Shown: positions 1 through 9,995 of the stretch, in pieces
Numbering within the stretch: the first letter of the stretch is position 1
How the letters are laid out: each line of letters begins with the position of its first letter
NCBI GenBank assembly: GCA_950295325.1
Contig: OX485805.1
Coordinates: forward strand, 57,314,758-57,374,757
Origin: Polytrichum commune
Taxonomy: Eukaryota > Streptophyta > Polytrichopsida > Polytrichales > Polytrichaceae
DNA length: 60,000 nt
Direction: 5' to 3'
Translations under genes and position numbers: made by a program
The notes under the pieces: model-generated
Databases searched by the model: none
What the model was told of the DNA's origin: nothing
Seen by the model: the letters and a program-made list of their open reading frames with translations, nothing else

Positions 1-481
1 GCAAATTGTTCATGACAATTACGGTTCGTTTGAGTTTTCTTTTGATTTGAGAATGTCTGTTGGAATGGGTAGCATGGTGCTGAAGTAGAGTGATGCCTGG
101 AAGTAGCATTGAGGTTCCTTTTTGTATTTCATCGGTTCATGGTATGAACTTGCAGGAATGTTGGCTCGTAGTTTCACATCTTCGATTGTAAATTGGGCAA
201 TACATGACATTGTTTGTGTTCAGGATCAAAAAAATTATGTAACCAACTCAAAATCTTGGAGGCATTTCAATCAAATGTGGTAGTCTACTGACTTGTGATA
301 CGTGTTGTTCATCTGCGCTCACCTGTGGTACGGTGCGTTACTTGTTTTGATCGAATTTGTGATGATACATGAATAATGTTGCTGCTAAAACAATTCAATG
401 CACCAGTTTTGCTAAATTATCATGGTGACTTATATTGAGTGCTCATTTAGGGGAATGGTTTGGCAAATATAGGTACTTCCA

Positions 482-2197
482 ATGGCAAGTAAATCCACGC
501 ACAAACGAGTGGATTTATCAAACTCTGAAAAGAAGAAAATTTGTGAAGTCCACAAAGCTCATCCAGGTTTGAAACATGAAGACCTTGCAAAATATATGGT
601 GGACCAACATAAATTCAAGCTTGTGAATCGGACCACTATTTCCAAGATTCTTCGTTCAAAAGAGAAGTGGATGAACGTGGATACATGTGTGCGTGAAGGC
701 AATGTACGACGTGCTCGAGTTGGAAAATGGCCTCACCTTGAAAAAGCTTTGGTTTTATGGTTTGGACAGGTTAGGGCACGAAGGGGAGTTGTAACTGATG
801 ATGTCATTATGCACAAGGCTACAGAATTGAGGGATTCATTTGGCATATCTGATACCGAGTTCAAGCTTTCTCATGGGTGGTTGCAAAATTTCAAAACTCG
901 ACATGGAATAAAGTGTTATTATCTGCATGGAGAAAGTGGAGATGTAGATGGAGTTGGAGCTGCGTTGGCCATGGCAAAGATCCCATTCATATTGAAGAAA
1001 TATGATCCTGAAGACATCTTCAATTTTGATGAGACAAGTTTGTATTATAAAGCCTCTCCTTGCAAGACTTTGAATATTGGGAAGGCAAAAAGAAATAAAA
1101 AGAAGAAGGACCGTGTGACATTGGGGCTTTGCACTAATATCTCAGGGAAGGAGCGATTGAAGCTTGTTTTCATTCACAAACCAACACGTCCCAGATGCTT
1201 TCCTCGGAAGTTTGATCCAAATAGTATAGTACACTATTATTCTAACAATTCAGCCTGGATGAATGGTGATGTTTTTACACATTGGGTGAAGAGTGAGAAC
1301 CGAAGAATGGCATTGCAAGATAGAAAAATTTGCATTATTATGGATAATGCAGGAAGCCATGATATTCATGGTGAGGTCAAAAAAGTTATAGATGGATTTA
1401 ATGCTTTTGTACTCTCCCATATCACTATCTTGTTTCTTCCACCAAATGTGACTTCAGTTGTTCAGCCTTTGGATCAAGGAGTGATTGCAGCATTCAAAAT
1501 GTGCTACAAACGCAAGCTTGTTGCCTGGACTTTGCAACAAATTGATAACTCAAATGAAGATTTGGGGAAACTGAATGTTGATCTATTTCAAGCAATGCTA
1601 TGGTGTGTGGCGGCATGGCATGAATTAGATGATCAAACCATTAGAAATTGTTGGAGAAAGTCTGCCATATTGCCTGCAGCGTGGAATGCAGATATCAACA
1701 ATTCTGATGAACGTATGAAGTCCAAAATGGAGGAAGCAGCTTTGGAATTGGGCAATCTCATCGCCGCATTGAATTTGGGTTTGGATGTTGAAGGCAAGCC
1801 TATAGAAAAGCTTAGTCCTTTAGAGTACATAAACATGGAAGGTGAAGATGATTTTGAGGTGGAATATTCTACTGAGGAGCTTGTGCAATTAGTGCAAGAT
1901 GGCGAACATGTACTTGATTCCATGGAAGAAGACCCATTGATTGTTGATAGCAATGATGATGAGTCTAAAGTAGTGAAGCTAAGCGATGCACAAAAATATG
2001 CTAAAGATGTTTTGAATTTTATGGCTAGCCAAGGTTCTCAGATTTTCAACACTCATGAGTTGTTAGGAATGGAAAACATCCATGACAAACTCATTAGAAT
2101 TGGTGTTGGACATTTAACATCACTAAAACAATGTGACATTAGAAGCTTCTTTGTCTCTAGTGAGAGGTCTTTACCTGATCTCAATGACACATTGTGA
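482..2197 (+). CDS. Tigger/pogo family transposase (DDE superfamily), intact
   Basis: This 571-residue enzyme should bind the element ends and catalyse cut-and-paste transposition in the nucleus. Residues about 12-64 form a CENP-B/Psq-type helix-turn-helix. Residues about 76-144 form a second CENPB-type DNA-binding domain ending in the typical GWLQNFKTRHGI. The catalytic domain has D183 (FNFDETSLYY), D288 (IIMDNAGSHD) and D331 (PPNVTSVVQPLDQG). A C-terminal acidic tail follows (about 450-500). The ATG at 482 is the first in frame after a TAG at 470-472, and the frame is open to the TGA at 2195. There are 42 residues between the second and third aspartates, longer than the roughly 29-36 usual in Tigger. 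An intact frame suggests recent mobility or domestication; the retained right terminal repeat favours mobility. Confidence 0.93.
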   Translation: MASKSTHKRVDLSNSEKKKICEVHKAHPGLKHEDLAKYMVDQHKFKLVNRTTISKILRSKEKWMNVDTCVREGNVRRARVGKWPHLEKALVLWFGQVRARRGVVTDDVIMHKATELRDSFGISDTEFKLSHGWLQNFKTRHGIKCYYLHGESGDVDGVGAALAMAKIPFILKKYDPEDIFNFDETSLYYKASPCKTLNIGKAKRNKKKKDRVTLGLCTNISGKERLKLVFIHKPTRPRCFPRKFDPNSIVHYYSNNSAWMNGDVFTHWVKSENRRMALQDRKICIIMDNAGSHDIHGEVKKVIDGFNAFVLSHITILFLPPNVTSVVQPLDQGVIAAFKMCYKRKLVAWTLQQIDNSNEDLGKLNVDLFQAMLWCVAAWHELDDQTIRNCWRKSAILPAAWNADINNSDERMKSKMEEAALELGNLIAALNLGLDVEGKPIEKLSPLEYINMEGEDDFEVEYSTEELVQLVQDGEHVLDSMEEDPLIVDSNDDESKVVKLSDAQKYAKDVLNFMASQGSQIFNTHELLGMENIHDKLIRIGVGHLTSLKQCDIRSFFVSSERSLPDLNDTL

Positions 2198-2355
2198 TGT
2201 GCTCATGTTGTTATTCACAATTTTGAATTATATTTTACATTCAAAAACATTGAAGTCTTGTGTTTGTTTTTTTGTTTTTTTTTACATTGTAATATCATTT
2301 TGATTTTCTACCTATTTTTTTTTTATAATATCACATTATGCACAAATCTTCAAAA

Positions 2356-2439
2356 TGTGACATTATCAAATATGTCACACCTTGTTTATATCACACTTTA
2401 TGGTGAAACGGATGGTGTGATATTATCAAGGTTAGACTG
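2356..2439 (+). repeat. Right terminal and subterminal repeats of the Tigger element
   Basis: The motif TGTGACATTATCAAA (2356-2370) recurs as TGTGATATTATCAAG (2416-2430), exactly 60 bp downstream. The second copy runs into the terminal repeat ending at 2439. Inverted TCACACC/GGTGTGA words lie between them. Paired motifs like these are plausible binding sites for the two DNA-binding domains of the transposase; that role is inferred. Confidence 0.6.
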
Positions 2440-2441
2440 TA

Positions 2442-4737
2442 TAAGGATTGGAACTCCAAGAGAAGCTCACTTTTGCATTTGCACTTTATCGAGGTTTTGT
2501 GAAGTTTCATGTGACCTCAATAGAGCACGAATAGATGTTACATGCTATACCATATGTTGAGGGAAATTGTCACACCATGCAGGAGACCCACTGTGCCTGA
2601 TGTGTATAGTTTTGAGATCATAAAGAGAAAATTAAAAAATAACATCGTTGTCTTGATCATGCTTTTTCAAGCTTCAAGGTAAAGTTATTTCTTGAAGTCG
2701 ACACTCTCCAAAAACTAGAAACGATGTGCAGCCAAGATAGGGTCTTTTTTTTCATGATGGTATCGAAAAAATTAAAAGTGGTTTCAAAATAAAATAGGCC
2801 CCACACAATGTGCGAATTTGAGTTCAAAATAATGTAGGGTGTAATAAATTCTATAAGATTAGGTTTATATTGTTTCTAAGATACCATGATTTTTTTTTTT
2901 TTTGCAAAAGGGTAATAGTGTATACATTCCTCCATCCCGTCCATAATGGATGAAAATTTGTCAATGAGTGAGAAATGGGTGAAGAATGTTGGATGACAGG
3001 TTTAAGTAAGCAACATAGAAGAGATCGGTTTAGGTCATGACGTTGCATTTTAAGAGTTTGGGGTATCTAAAAGGTGAGATTGGTTTACAATCCCTAACAT
3101 TCCTTCCGCCCAAGCCTACTATCAAGATCATTGTAAACTCCCTTCAATTTCAAAGTGGGTTTTTCCTCAATTTCATGTTTCTCTATCTTCATATTTCATC
3201 TTTCGGATTTCAAGTTTCAAGTTTCCATGTCTTCTTGTGACTCCACGTGCTTTTGGTTGTGGTTCTCAGGCTCCCCTTGTGACGCCTTCTCCAATTCTTG
3301 ATCAACCTCACCCTCCTTTGAACCAAAGTCCTCTTCCCAAAGTGGCATTTGAATACACCTCCGAGTTTTCGCCCTTGTCTACCTTCTCAAGCTTAATTAG
3401 ATCTTGAAACAAAATCTACCCAAAAAAAAAAAAAACAAACATTCGAAAAATGTTGCCTCTTCGCTTTCTGTCTTGTGTCCATCGACAATAAATTATAGGT
3501 GATCCTTTACATCTGAGTCAACTCCACCATCGGCATTGTCTTCATAAGCTGTCAATCTACCCTGAGATTATGAACTGTTGCTACCGGGCAAAAGACTCAA
3601 ACGTCCTTCCAAGGTTTTAAAAAATCTTCCAAAACAACAATAACCAAATAAAAATTCTCAACACTCGAAATTGATTACATATCTCCACAACTAGGATTAC
3701 TCCCAATCCCAATCCCAATCCACCTCACCAAAAACCACCCACAACAAAAGCAAGCAATCCACGTGCTCAATGCACCATAGCCAAGCAATGATCGAATTGT
3801 TGCTTCCAAATCTCAAGTTACACTCGTCCCGCTCAGATGCCTGATTGTCTCTCATCACTTGATGCAACATTTCGAGGATCTTTTGCAGTTGTGAGCTGAA
3901 CCTTCCAAGTGAGAAGCGGGAGTTCATCATGAATAAAAATGACGTAGGATTTTCATCACTCGGCTTGCACATGTCGTTGGTTTATGCTTTCGTAATAAAT
4001 GCATGTCTTCATTGCTCTGGAGTGCGTATCGATCTTGTGTATGTATATTTCGTATATTTTGTGGCGTTATGAAATTACTTTGAGACCAAACTGCATTGAA
4101 GACTCGAGACAACCAATATCAGTCTAAAGTAACCAGGAGGAAGAGGTTAGTAGGTGGGCCCAGATTTGAGAAACGAGAGTAGCTAGTTAGCAAACCCTCT
4201 TTCCCGCTAAACTCCCACTACATTTGGGATGGTTAGTCCGTATTCGCACTAGAATTTGGTGGGCGAGCCGCCTACATGGAAACTCACCGTAAGTATGTAT
4301 GGACGTCATAATAACATACATGTCATAACTTTTGGGACCGCATTGGAGTTTTTCTTCTTCTTTTCCTTGCACTCGAGCTATAATGTTTGTTTTGGTGCGG
4401 TGGGGCCACTAACAAACACGCCAAATATCATACACACCTTTTGAAGAAGATATTTGGGTGGGATAACCCTGTGTGTCGCCACGTACAGACTTGATTCTAG
4501 ACCAGAACTCCAGTTGTACTCCAGTTTTAAATTGTGGCATTGGAAGGTGCTTGTTTTTCTCGGCTTCAAGAGGTGGTCAAATCTCATGAATTTAAGGTAG
4601 ACGTACACCTCATTTGGATACGTTGAAATAAGGATATGAAATACTAAATATACGTAGTGAATGTGAGATGATTAGGAAACTCAATAGTGCCCGAAGCCGT
4701 TTGGCCCATAATTTCGGACGCTCGTATCAATGTCTTG
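2442..4737. other. No gene recognised
   Basis: AT-rich DNA with only short ORFs. A 91-codon frame on the minus strand (3697-3972) ends in an alternating Asp-Trp run produced by a CCCAAT-type short tandem repeat, and I do not recognise it. A few A and T homopolymers are present. I see no transposon ends here. Confidence 0.5.
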
Positions 4738-5242
4738 GGGCCACTTCACAACCGAGACTGAGAGCCCGTGACCGGTACACTTCAAGCACTCTCATTGGTG
4801 GAAAAGGCGGAGCCGGTCCAAGTTCGCTACTTCACACTATGCTTGAGGGACCAATGGAGTGAGTATGTGAATGCAAGATGGATGGAAAGTCTACATGGAT
4901 TCCTACGTGGCATCCAATGGATCATGTTTCATGGTCACTTGGACTATTTTTAAAAATCGCCTCTTGGAGTAGGTCTAACACAATACTGGGAGACCATGGC
5001 ACTACAAACGCACACAACTGTTGGTTTATTCTATTTTATCATGTGAGAGGACCCGCAAGAATAGAAATTCAATGAAATAGCATTTGGTTGAGGGCCCGGT
5101 CACATATGACTTCACACTACACTTGAGGATCCGTGACCGCACTACATGGTTTTGGAGGTGTCTTGGGACGGCCTTTGGAGACTTACTTTTGGGCTCTCAT
5201 AATTTCATGGTCACAACTCTTGGCTCGTGTGTGAAGTGGCCC
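4738..5242 (+). mobile_element. Family A copy 1: PIF/Harbinger-like MITE, 505 bp
   Basis: The ends are inverted repeats of about 38 bp starting GGGCCACTTCACA and finishing TGTGAAGTGGCCC. The flanks are TTG on the left and TTA on the right, which fits a decayed 3-bp TTA/TAA target duplication of the PIF/Harbinger (Tourist) type. A second copy lies inverted at 21056-21553, alignable along its whole length. Short ORFs inside are out of register between copies and are not genes. Superfamily is inferred from target site and terminal repeat; no transposase is present. Confidence 0.75.
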
Positions 5243-5404
5243 TTATTCAATATCAAAGTAAAGGTTCTCGTGCTCAATAAATGGTCATATGGGTCTCCCA
5301 ACTTATGCTGATCATTGAACCTTGGATGGCTCAATTAAATATTTGTGACATCTAAGATTGAGGCATCTATACCTGATAAAATAAGAGAGTTTGCATATGT
5401 TTAG

Positions 5405-5790
5405 GAGGAGCAATAGCGGGGAATTATTTTCTCTTGCAAAGAGAAACAAATTCTAATCGAGTGCATTTAAAAACATTAAAGAATTAAAGAATAGGGACAT
5501 TGCTACAAAATCTTTAAGTGGTAAATTTAAGGTAACACATAGTTGATCTCTAGGCTAACCCATTACTGCTTCTCTAAATTCTAACGCTTGGCTATAACAT
5601 TTGTCAAAAAAATTACGAGGGGAATCAATCACAAGCCGCCAACACATAAACATAAATTTTGTTCGCCTAATTGATATAGATCTCATCCATGTCGGCATTA
5701 CATGACCCTAGAGAGCAGTTAAATGAACTTAATTGACTATGGATGCCTTGACCTTATGTTTGTATGTAATCAAGGTTTGTAGATTTTAAT
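5405..5790 (+). repeat. Family G dispersed repeat, copy 1
   Basis: This segment aligns with 52925-53310, with a shorter match at 22490-22665. The best-conserved core contains AATCAATCACAAGCCGCC, then TAGATCTCATCCATGTCGGC and CTATGGATGCCTTGACCTTA. I found no terminal inverted repeat or target duplication, so its class is unknown. It lies directly upstream of the family F element at 5810. Confidence 0.6.
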
Positions 5791-5809
5791 TTTGAAGTTC
5801 TACAATGTA

Positions 5810-6048
5810 CTACAATAAATAGTGTAGTTAGTGTCACTTACTATCTAGAATTACGCAATGCTATAACTATTTATTATATATCTCATTTTTTGCCAAAAAA
5901 GGTCAAATTTGTTATTTGAACTTTATAGAACATTAACATCTTTACTTGGTAAAAAAATCACAATATTAGTTCATCTATATATATAAATATAAATAAACAT
6001 TATGTAACTCCAAATAGTAAGTGACACTAAATATCATATTTAGTGTAG
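5810..6048 (+). mobile_element. Family F copy 1: 239-bp MITE with about 52-bp terminal repeats
   Basis: The left end CTACAATAAATAGTGTAGTT and right end AAATATCATATTTAGTGTAG belong to an inverted repeat of about 52 bp that continues through GTGTCACTTACTAT on each side. Other copies are at 18355-18734 and 46467-46955. The right end contains a 19-nt near-palindrome, ACTAAATATCATATTTAGT. The CTACA terminus recalls CACTA elements, but no 3-bp target duplication was found, so the superfamily is left open. Confidence 0.65.
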
Positions 6049-6993
6049 TGTTTTGTGTTCTAATTTTTTTCCCCAAATAGCAAGGTGAAAGTGGATTTTG
6101 ATGTTCATAACAATACAATACCTAGTACCATCCCTCCCTTTCCTAAAAGGGGCGGCTTAGGGTAAGGTCACGAACCAAGCGTGGCTAAATGACAAGCAAG
6201 CATGTCGCCTTTAAGAAACTATGAAGTATTATTAGCTTGCATCGGCACATGCAGAGTATGCCCCCCATATGCCAATGTATTCTTGCGAAGTGAACACTAC
6301 TCATGTTGCATGTTGGTCACTTTGCAATGATGGACCAAAATAAGGGGGTCATCATTCCATCATAATTCTCAACACTAGGGGTGTAACACCGTAATGCTAA
6401 GCAATGTAATGTTCCACTTGGCACTCCCCCACACCCACCAAACTCTTTATTATTAAGTTTTTTTAGAGATATCTATCATCTTTGTCAAGAATAGGTGGTT
6501 AGCATGGCTACAATCGACGGGGGGAAGAACATATGTGGGTTCAACTCCCTCCCCCTGCACATGCATCCCTAGAACATGAAATATCATTTTCTTTGGTTGT
6601 ATGCTTGACACTAAAACATTGGTTGTTATGATGGCCATGTCAATTTAATCAATGTGATTGTTGAACTTCTTTTCAACGGAACACCACAAACATATGCTCC
6701 CATGGCTTGTTATTGTAATGCATTGATGACAACCATGGTAGTTTATCTCTACATATTCACATGGACTTCCTTTAGAGAAATTACCCCAACAAATTTAGAG
6801 AAAGAGAATGATATTATAGGGGTGCCACATCATTTGAAAGATGACCACACAACCGTTATTAAAACCATGGAAATTCTCCCTCCCTCCCTCCTAAATCTCT
6901 CTTCTCTCTCCTTTCCTCCCTACCTTTGGTCCTTGACCTAATACTCAAGATGTTGGTCACAAGTCTCTAGGAAGACTTGGGACAAGGCCCGGG
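6049..6993. other. No gene; possible tRNA-like SINE head at about 6490-6555
   Basis: No ORF here looks real. Around 6495-6555 a TTAGCATGGC word resembling an RNA polymerase III A box is followed about 40 bp later by GGGTTCAACTCCC, close to the B-box consensus, then a C-rich run. This is the arrangement of a tRNA-derived SINE head. I could not identify its tail or flanking duplications, so the reading is weak. A CT-rich tract is at 6877-6925. Confidence 0.3.
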
Positions 6994-7001
6994 GTCTTGG
7001 G

Positions 7002-7497
7002 CTCAGGGAGTGCACTATTCATTAAAACCAAGCATCACGTGCGTGCATGCCCCTTATTAAAATACCCCTGTATACATTTTATTTTTGCTAAAACCAAGCA
7101 ATATACTTACAAATCTCATTGCTTCAAAATACATTTCCATACATACACAAGGGTCCAAAAACAAATACAGAAATTGTATATAACATGTGTACAAATGTTT
7201 GGAAATGCAAAAATATGGCCCTATTATATGTATAATATCAAATCATGGATTTTTAGTTATAAAGTCGTTACTTAGTGGATGAAAAAACACATGATTCTTG
7301 GTCCAGGTCTGACTTGAACGCGTAAACACGTAAATGCGTACTTTACATATATTTTTCTATAGCCTCATGTATATCTACTTCTTGCTTAATAGCAATATGT
7401 CTCTTGTACGTACATTTTATACATGCTTGTTTTAAAAAATACCCCTTTTGTGCACCCACGTGTATAAATACAGTACTTGAACAATGCACTCCCTGGG
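7002..7497. mobile_element. Family D copy 2: 496-bp MITE with 8-bp target duplication
   Basis: The element begins CTCAGGGAGTGCAC and ends with the inverted counterpart TGCACTCCCTGGG. The 8-bp duplication GTCTTGGG sits at 6994-7001 and 7498-7505, perfect on both sides. An 8-bp duplication is usual for hAT elements. A CACGTG palindrome lies 34 bp in from the left end (7036-7041) and 35 bp in from the right end (7457-7462), the same offsets as in the other copy at 59086-59497. The interior is AT-rich and codes for nothing recognisable. Confidence 0.8.
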
Positions 7498-7891
7498 GTC
7501 TTGGGGCCACATTATTTTTACCCGCACCAAACAACTACTATGGCCCACACCGATTATTTCCACGCTATTTTCCACCCACACTAATAGGACTATTTAGTAT
7601 ACTAGTTGAAACAAACAAAAAATGCTCATAGTTGTAGGTATCAAAGTAATGGGCATGAGATGAAGTTACTTTCAAAGGTCATGAGAATGGATATCTATTT
7701 GAAGGTAGTAGTTGAAGTCAAGTCATTGAGTCATTTCCCCAACTTGGCCCCTCCTAACCCCACTCATGCCTCCTACCATTGGTGGTTCCAATTTATCTAA
7801 AAATAATTTCGGCATGCAAATTCCCCCTCCCTCCAAATAATAATTTTCCATGAATCAAGGGGCTTATTGTACTTGTAGAGGTGTGACTTCG

Positions 7892-8033
7892 TAACATTAC
7901 TCAGTTGATGAGTTGTGTTCATGAGTCCCATAGTTGATTCAAGAACAAAGCCTCCGGATGCAAGAATCCAAATGCTTTAGACGGAATTTGTAGCTAGGCC
8001 AACTGAACATAGCTCATCAACTGAGTAGTGTTA
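7892..8033. mobile_element. 142-bp foldback MITE
   Basis: Bases 7892-7921 and 8004-8033 are inverted repeats of 30 bp with 27 matches, containing TACTCAGTTGATGAG. The loop is 82 bp. TA dinucleotides occur at both edges, so a Tc1/mariner-type target is possible but unproven. A transcript would fold into a long hairpin. Confidence 0.7.
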
Positions 8034-8692
8034 TGTTATAAATTGGAGGCTATGGAAGTGCATGGGATATAAAATTATTCAATTGAGTGACCTGGTTGGG
8101 TGGGACTGGGAACATGTCATGTAAGGTGCTAGAATTATACCTTACGAATGCTTGTCAGTAAGTCTATTGCATTTGACAAATGAGTGAGATTTTGGTGAAG
8201 CACTCTCAATGAATATTATTAGAATGGAATGGCTAACATCAACTACATAATGTTATGGAGCGTGACTCAAATTTGATTTTCTCATTGCTTAACAATGCAT
8301 GTGAACACATGGTGGGATAAGCTATTGTCCATGTTTAATGATTTGAAGAAAAAGTGTCATGGAACTAACATCAAAAACTTTAATCAATCTAGTAGCAACC
8401 CATTTAAGGTAAATTCATTATCAACTTATGAATGATAAGTCCTTATCAAGCCTTAGGTTTCCACGGTGAATGAGTTGAGAAGACTCTTGGAGAGGTCATC
8501 ATGATTGCAAACTACAAAATCAAGCTTGTTGTGAGGGACACTCATCAATCCGGCCAATGATCACCACCTCCATAATCCAAGTTCCAAGTTCATTGGAATG
8601 CACCCAAAGGCAACAAAGGATTTTTAAGTCCGTGCATCATATATGAAAAGACTAATAAGAGTCCTTAAAAATCTCAAATTGTCGAGGTATGT
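8034..8692. other. No gene recognised
   Basis: AT-rich unique-looking DNA between two MITEs. No ORF, terminal repeat or RNA gene could be supported. Confidence 0.5.
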
Positions 8693-9034
8693 AAGGTAGA
8701 CGTGTGTATTTCAATTACTTGTCTAAATCAAACACCTATATTTGAGCGGTACGTGTTTTGGTGCGGCTCCAAGAATAGGTACCAAAAAGACATGTGTTTA
8801 CAAGGGATTGAATTGCGTGCTCAAAATATGGTAACCAATCTAAGTTCAATAGTCAACATAATTGGGGGAATGTGTATGACCATTCGATGAGCACAAGAAT
8901 CTTCACTTTGACAATGAATAAGAAACTCATGTGAGTCACGAGGAGACTGGCTACAACCTTGACTTGGATTTGCTAATCATCTCGCCCTAATCGCATGTTT
9001 CATATCCTATAAGAGGTGGGCTACTCGAAAAAAT
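8693..9034 (+). mobile_element. Family B MITE, copy 1
   Basis: It starts AAGGTAGACG and carries the family core words CCTATATTTGAG, GCTCAAAATATGG, GATGAGCACAAGAATCTTCA and TTTCATATCCTA in order. The right terminus is degraded. The family is defined by the better-preserved copies at 14184-14556, 16831-17178 and 48337-48712. A short ORF inside is not conserved between copies. Confidence 0.65.
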
Positions 9035-9187
9035 TAAGGTAGAAAAACATAATATGGTGAATGACCACTAGTATTGCACTAAACTAACGACCAAATAGAG
9101 ATGGGTTAGAAGGGGGAGGGGGAGGTCCATAAAATACAAAAGCATGCTTATGTGCCGCACATCATGTACGCAAAGGGATGAATCTTT

Positions 9188-9987
9188 CAGACCTTATACC
9201 ACTACGCTAGTTAACTATTTTAACTACTTTTTCTTGTACTTGGTTTAGGGCATCACTATAGTTAACTAGACCACGAGGCCGATCCGATTGCTCATCACTA
9301 TAGTTAACTATTGCACAACATGGCCCGCTTCTACAACCACTATAGTTAAATAGGTCCACGAGGCCGACCTGTTGCCGCACCACTATAGTTAACTACAATG
9401 TTGACCCTCATCAGCAGGTTGTAGGAAAAAAATACCAATGCCATCGAGGGACTCGAACCCAGACGAATCCTATGGTTCACCTATGGGCCCTTGTGATTTT
9501 TAAGGATGGCAAACGACTATTTGTGTCCATACCGATCACAGTTCCATTTCTGAGCGCCATCAAACCACAAATTGGCCATGAAAAGCAGTGAGTTGTTGGT
9601 CTCTGTCAATCCCACTGTAAAGAATCCGTCCAAAAGGGATGGCGAGCTGGAATCTCAACGTGACCAAGAGTTGTGTGTGATGAAAGGATGGCAAATGAGC
9701 TGCACACCATTGTCGTACACTTAAAATATGGACAAGACGATTAATATTATATGATGTTTTGTGAACCATATGTGCGATAGTTAACTATAGTTTACTATAG
9801 TTAACTAACTATTTTGAGGTGCCACTTCTCACACCACTATAGTCAACTAACTATTTTGAGGCAACTCTTTTCACACCACTATAGTTAACTAACTTTTTTG
9901 AGGCGATATTTCTCGCACCACTATACCCCACTTAGTGTAGTTAGTGCCACTTTAGTGATGACTACGGGTTTAGTGGTATAAGGTCTG
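9188..9987. mobile_element. hAT-like non-autonomous element, 800 bp, with motif array
   Basis: The ends are exact 17-bp inverted repeats CAGACCTTATACCACTA...TAGTGGTATAAGGTCTG. The 8-bp duplication GAATCTTT flanks both sides (9180-9187 and 9988-9995). Both features fit the hAT superfamily. The subterminal regions are filled with the palindrome TAGTTAACTA, usually within CACTATAGTTAACTA: seven exact copies and two one-base variants, in clusters at about 9205-9395 and 9775-9890. The non-repetitive middle (about 9420-9770) has a short minus-strand ORF that I do not recognise and could be captured host DNA. No transposase is present. Confidence 0.85.
9776..9940 (+). repeat. Subterminal tandem array, about 50-bp units
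   Basis: Inside the right end of the hAT-like element, three to four units repeat the pattern CACACCACTATAGTTAACTA, ACTATTTTGAGGC and a short variable part. Arrays of short subterminal motifs are known transposase-binding regions in hAT elements; that function is inferred here. Confidence 0.7.
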
Positions 9988-9995
9988 GAATCTTT

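Larger units (their letters stand above)
1..2439 (+). mobile_element. Tigger/pogo DNA transposon, right part, left end not in window
   Basis: The element holds one intact transposase gene (482-2197). Its right end is clear: bases 2421-2439 read as an inverted CAGTCTAACCTTGATAATA, which fits the CAGT-type terminal repeat of Tigger/pogo elements, and it is followed by TA (2440-2441), the target site expected for the Tc1/mariner/pogo group. I searched 1-481 for the matching left repeat and did not find it, so the left end either lies upstream of base 1 or has been lost. The right non-coding part is 242 bp, while at least 481 bp precede the ORF. Superfamily assignment is secure; completeness is not. 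Confidence 0.85.

Noticed and set aside
9432-9470. T-arm-like GGGTTCGAGTCCCTCG on the minus strand, suggesting a tRNA gene
   Set aside because: The flanking bases do not form a T stem, and no acceptor stem, anticodon arm or good A box is present.
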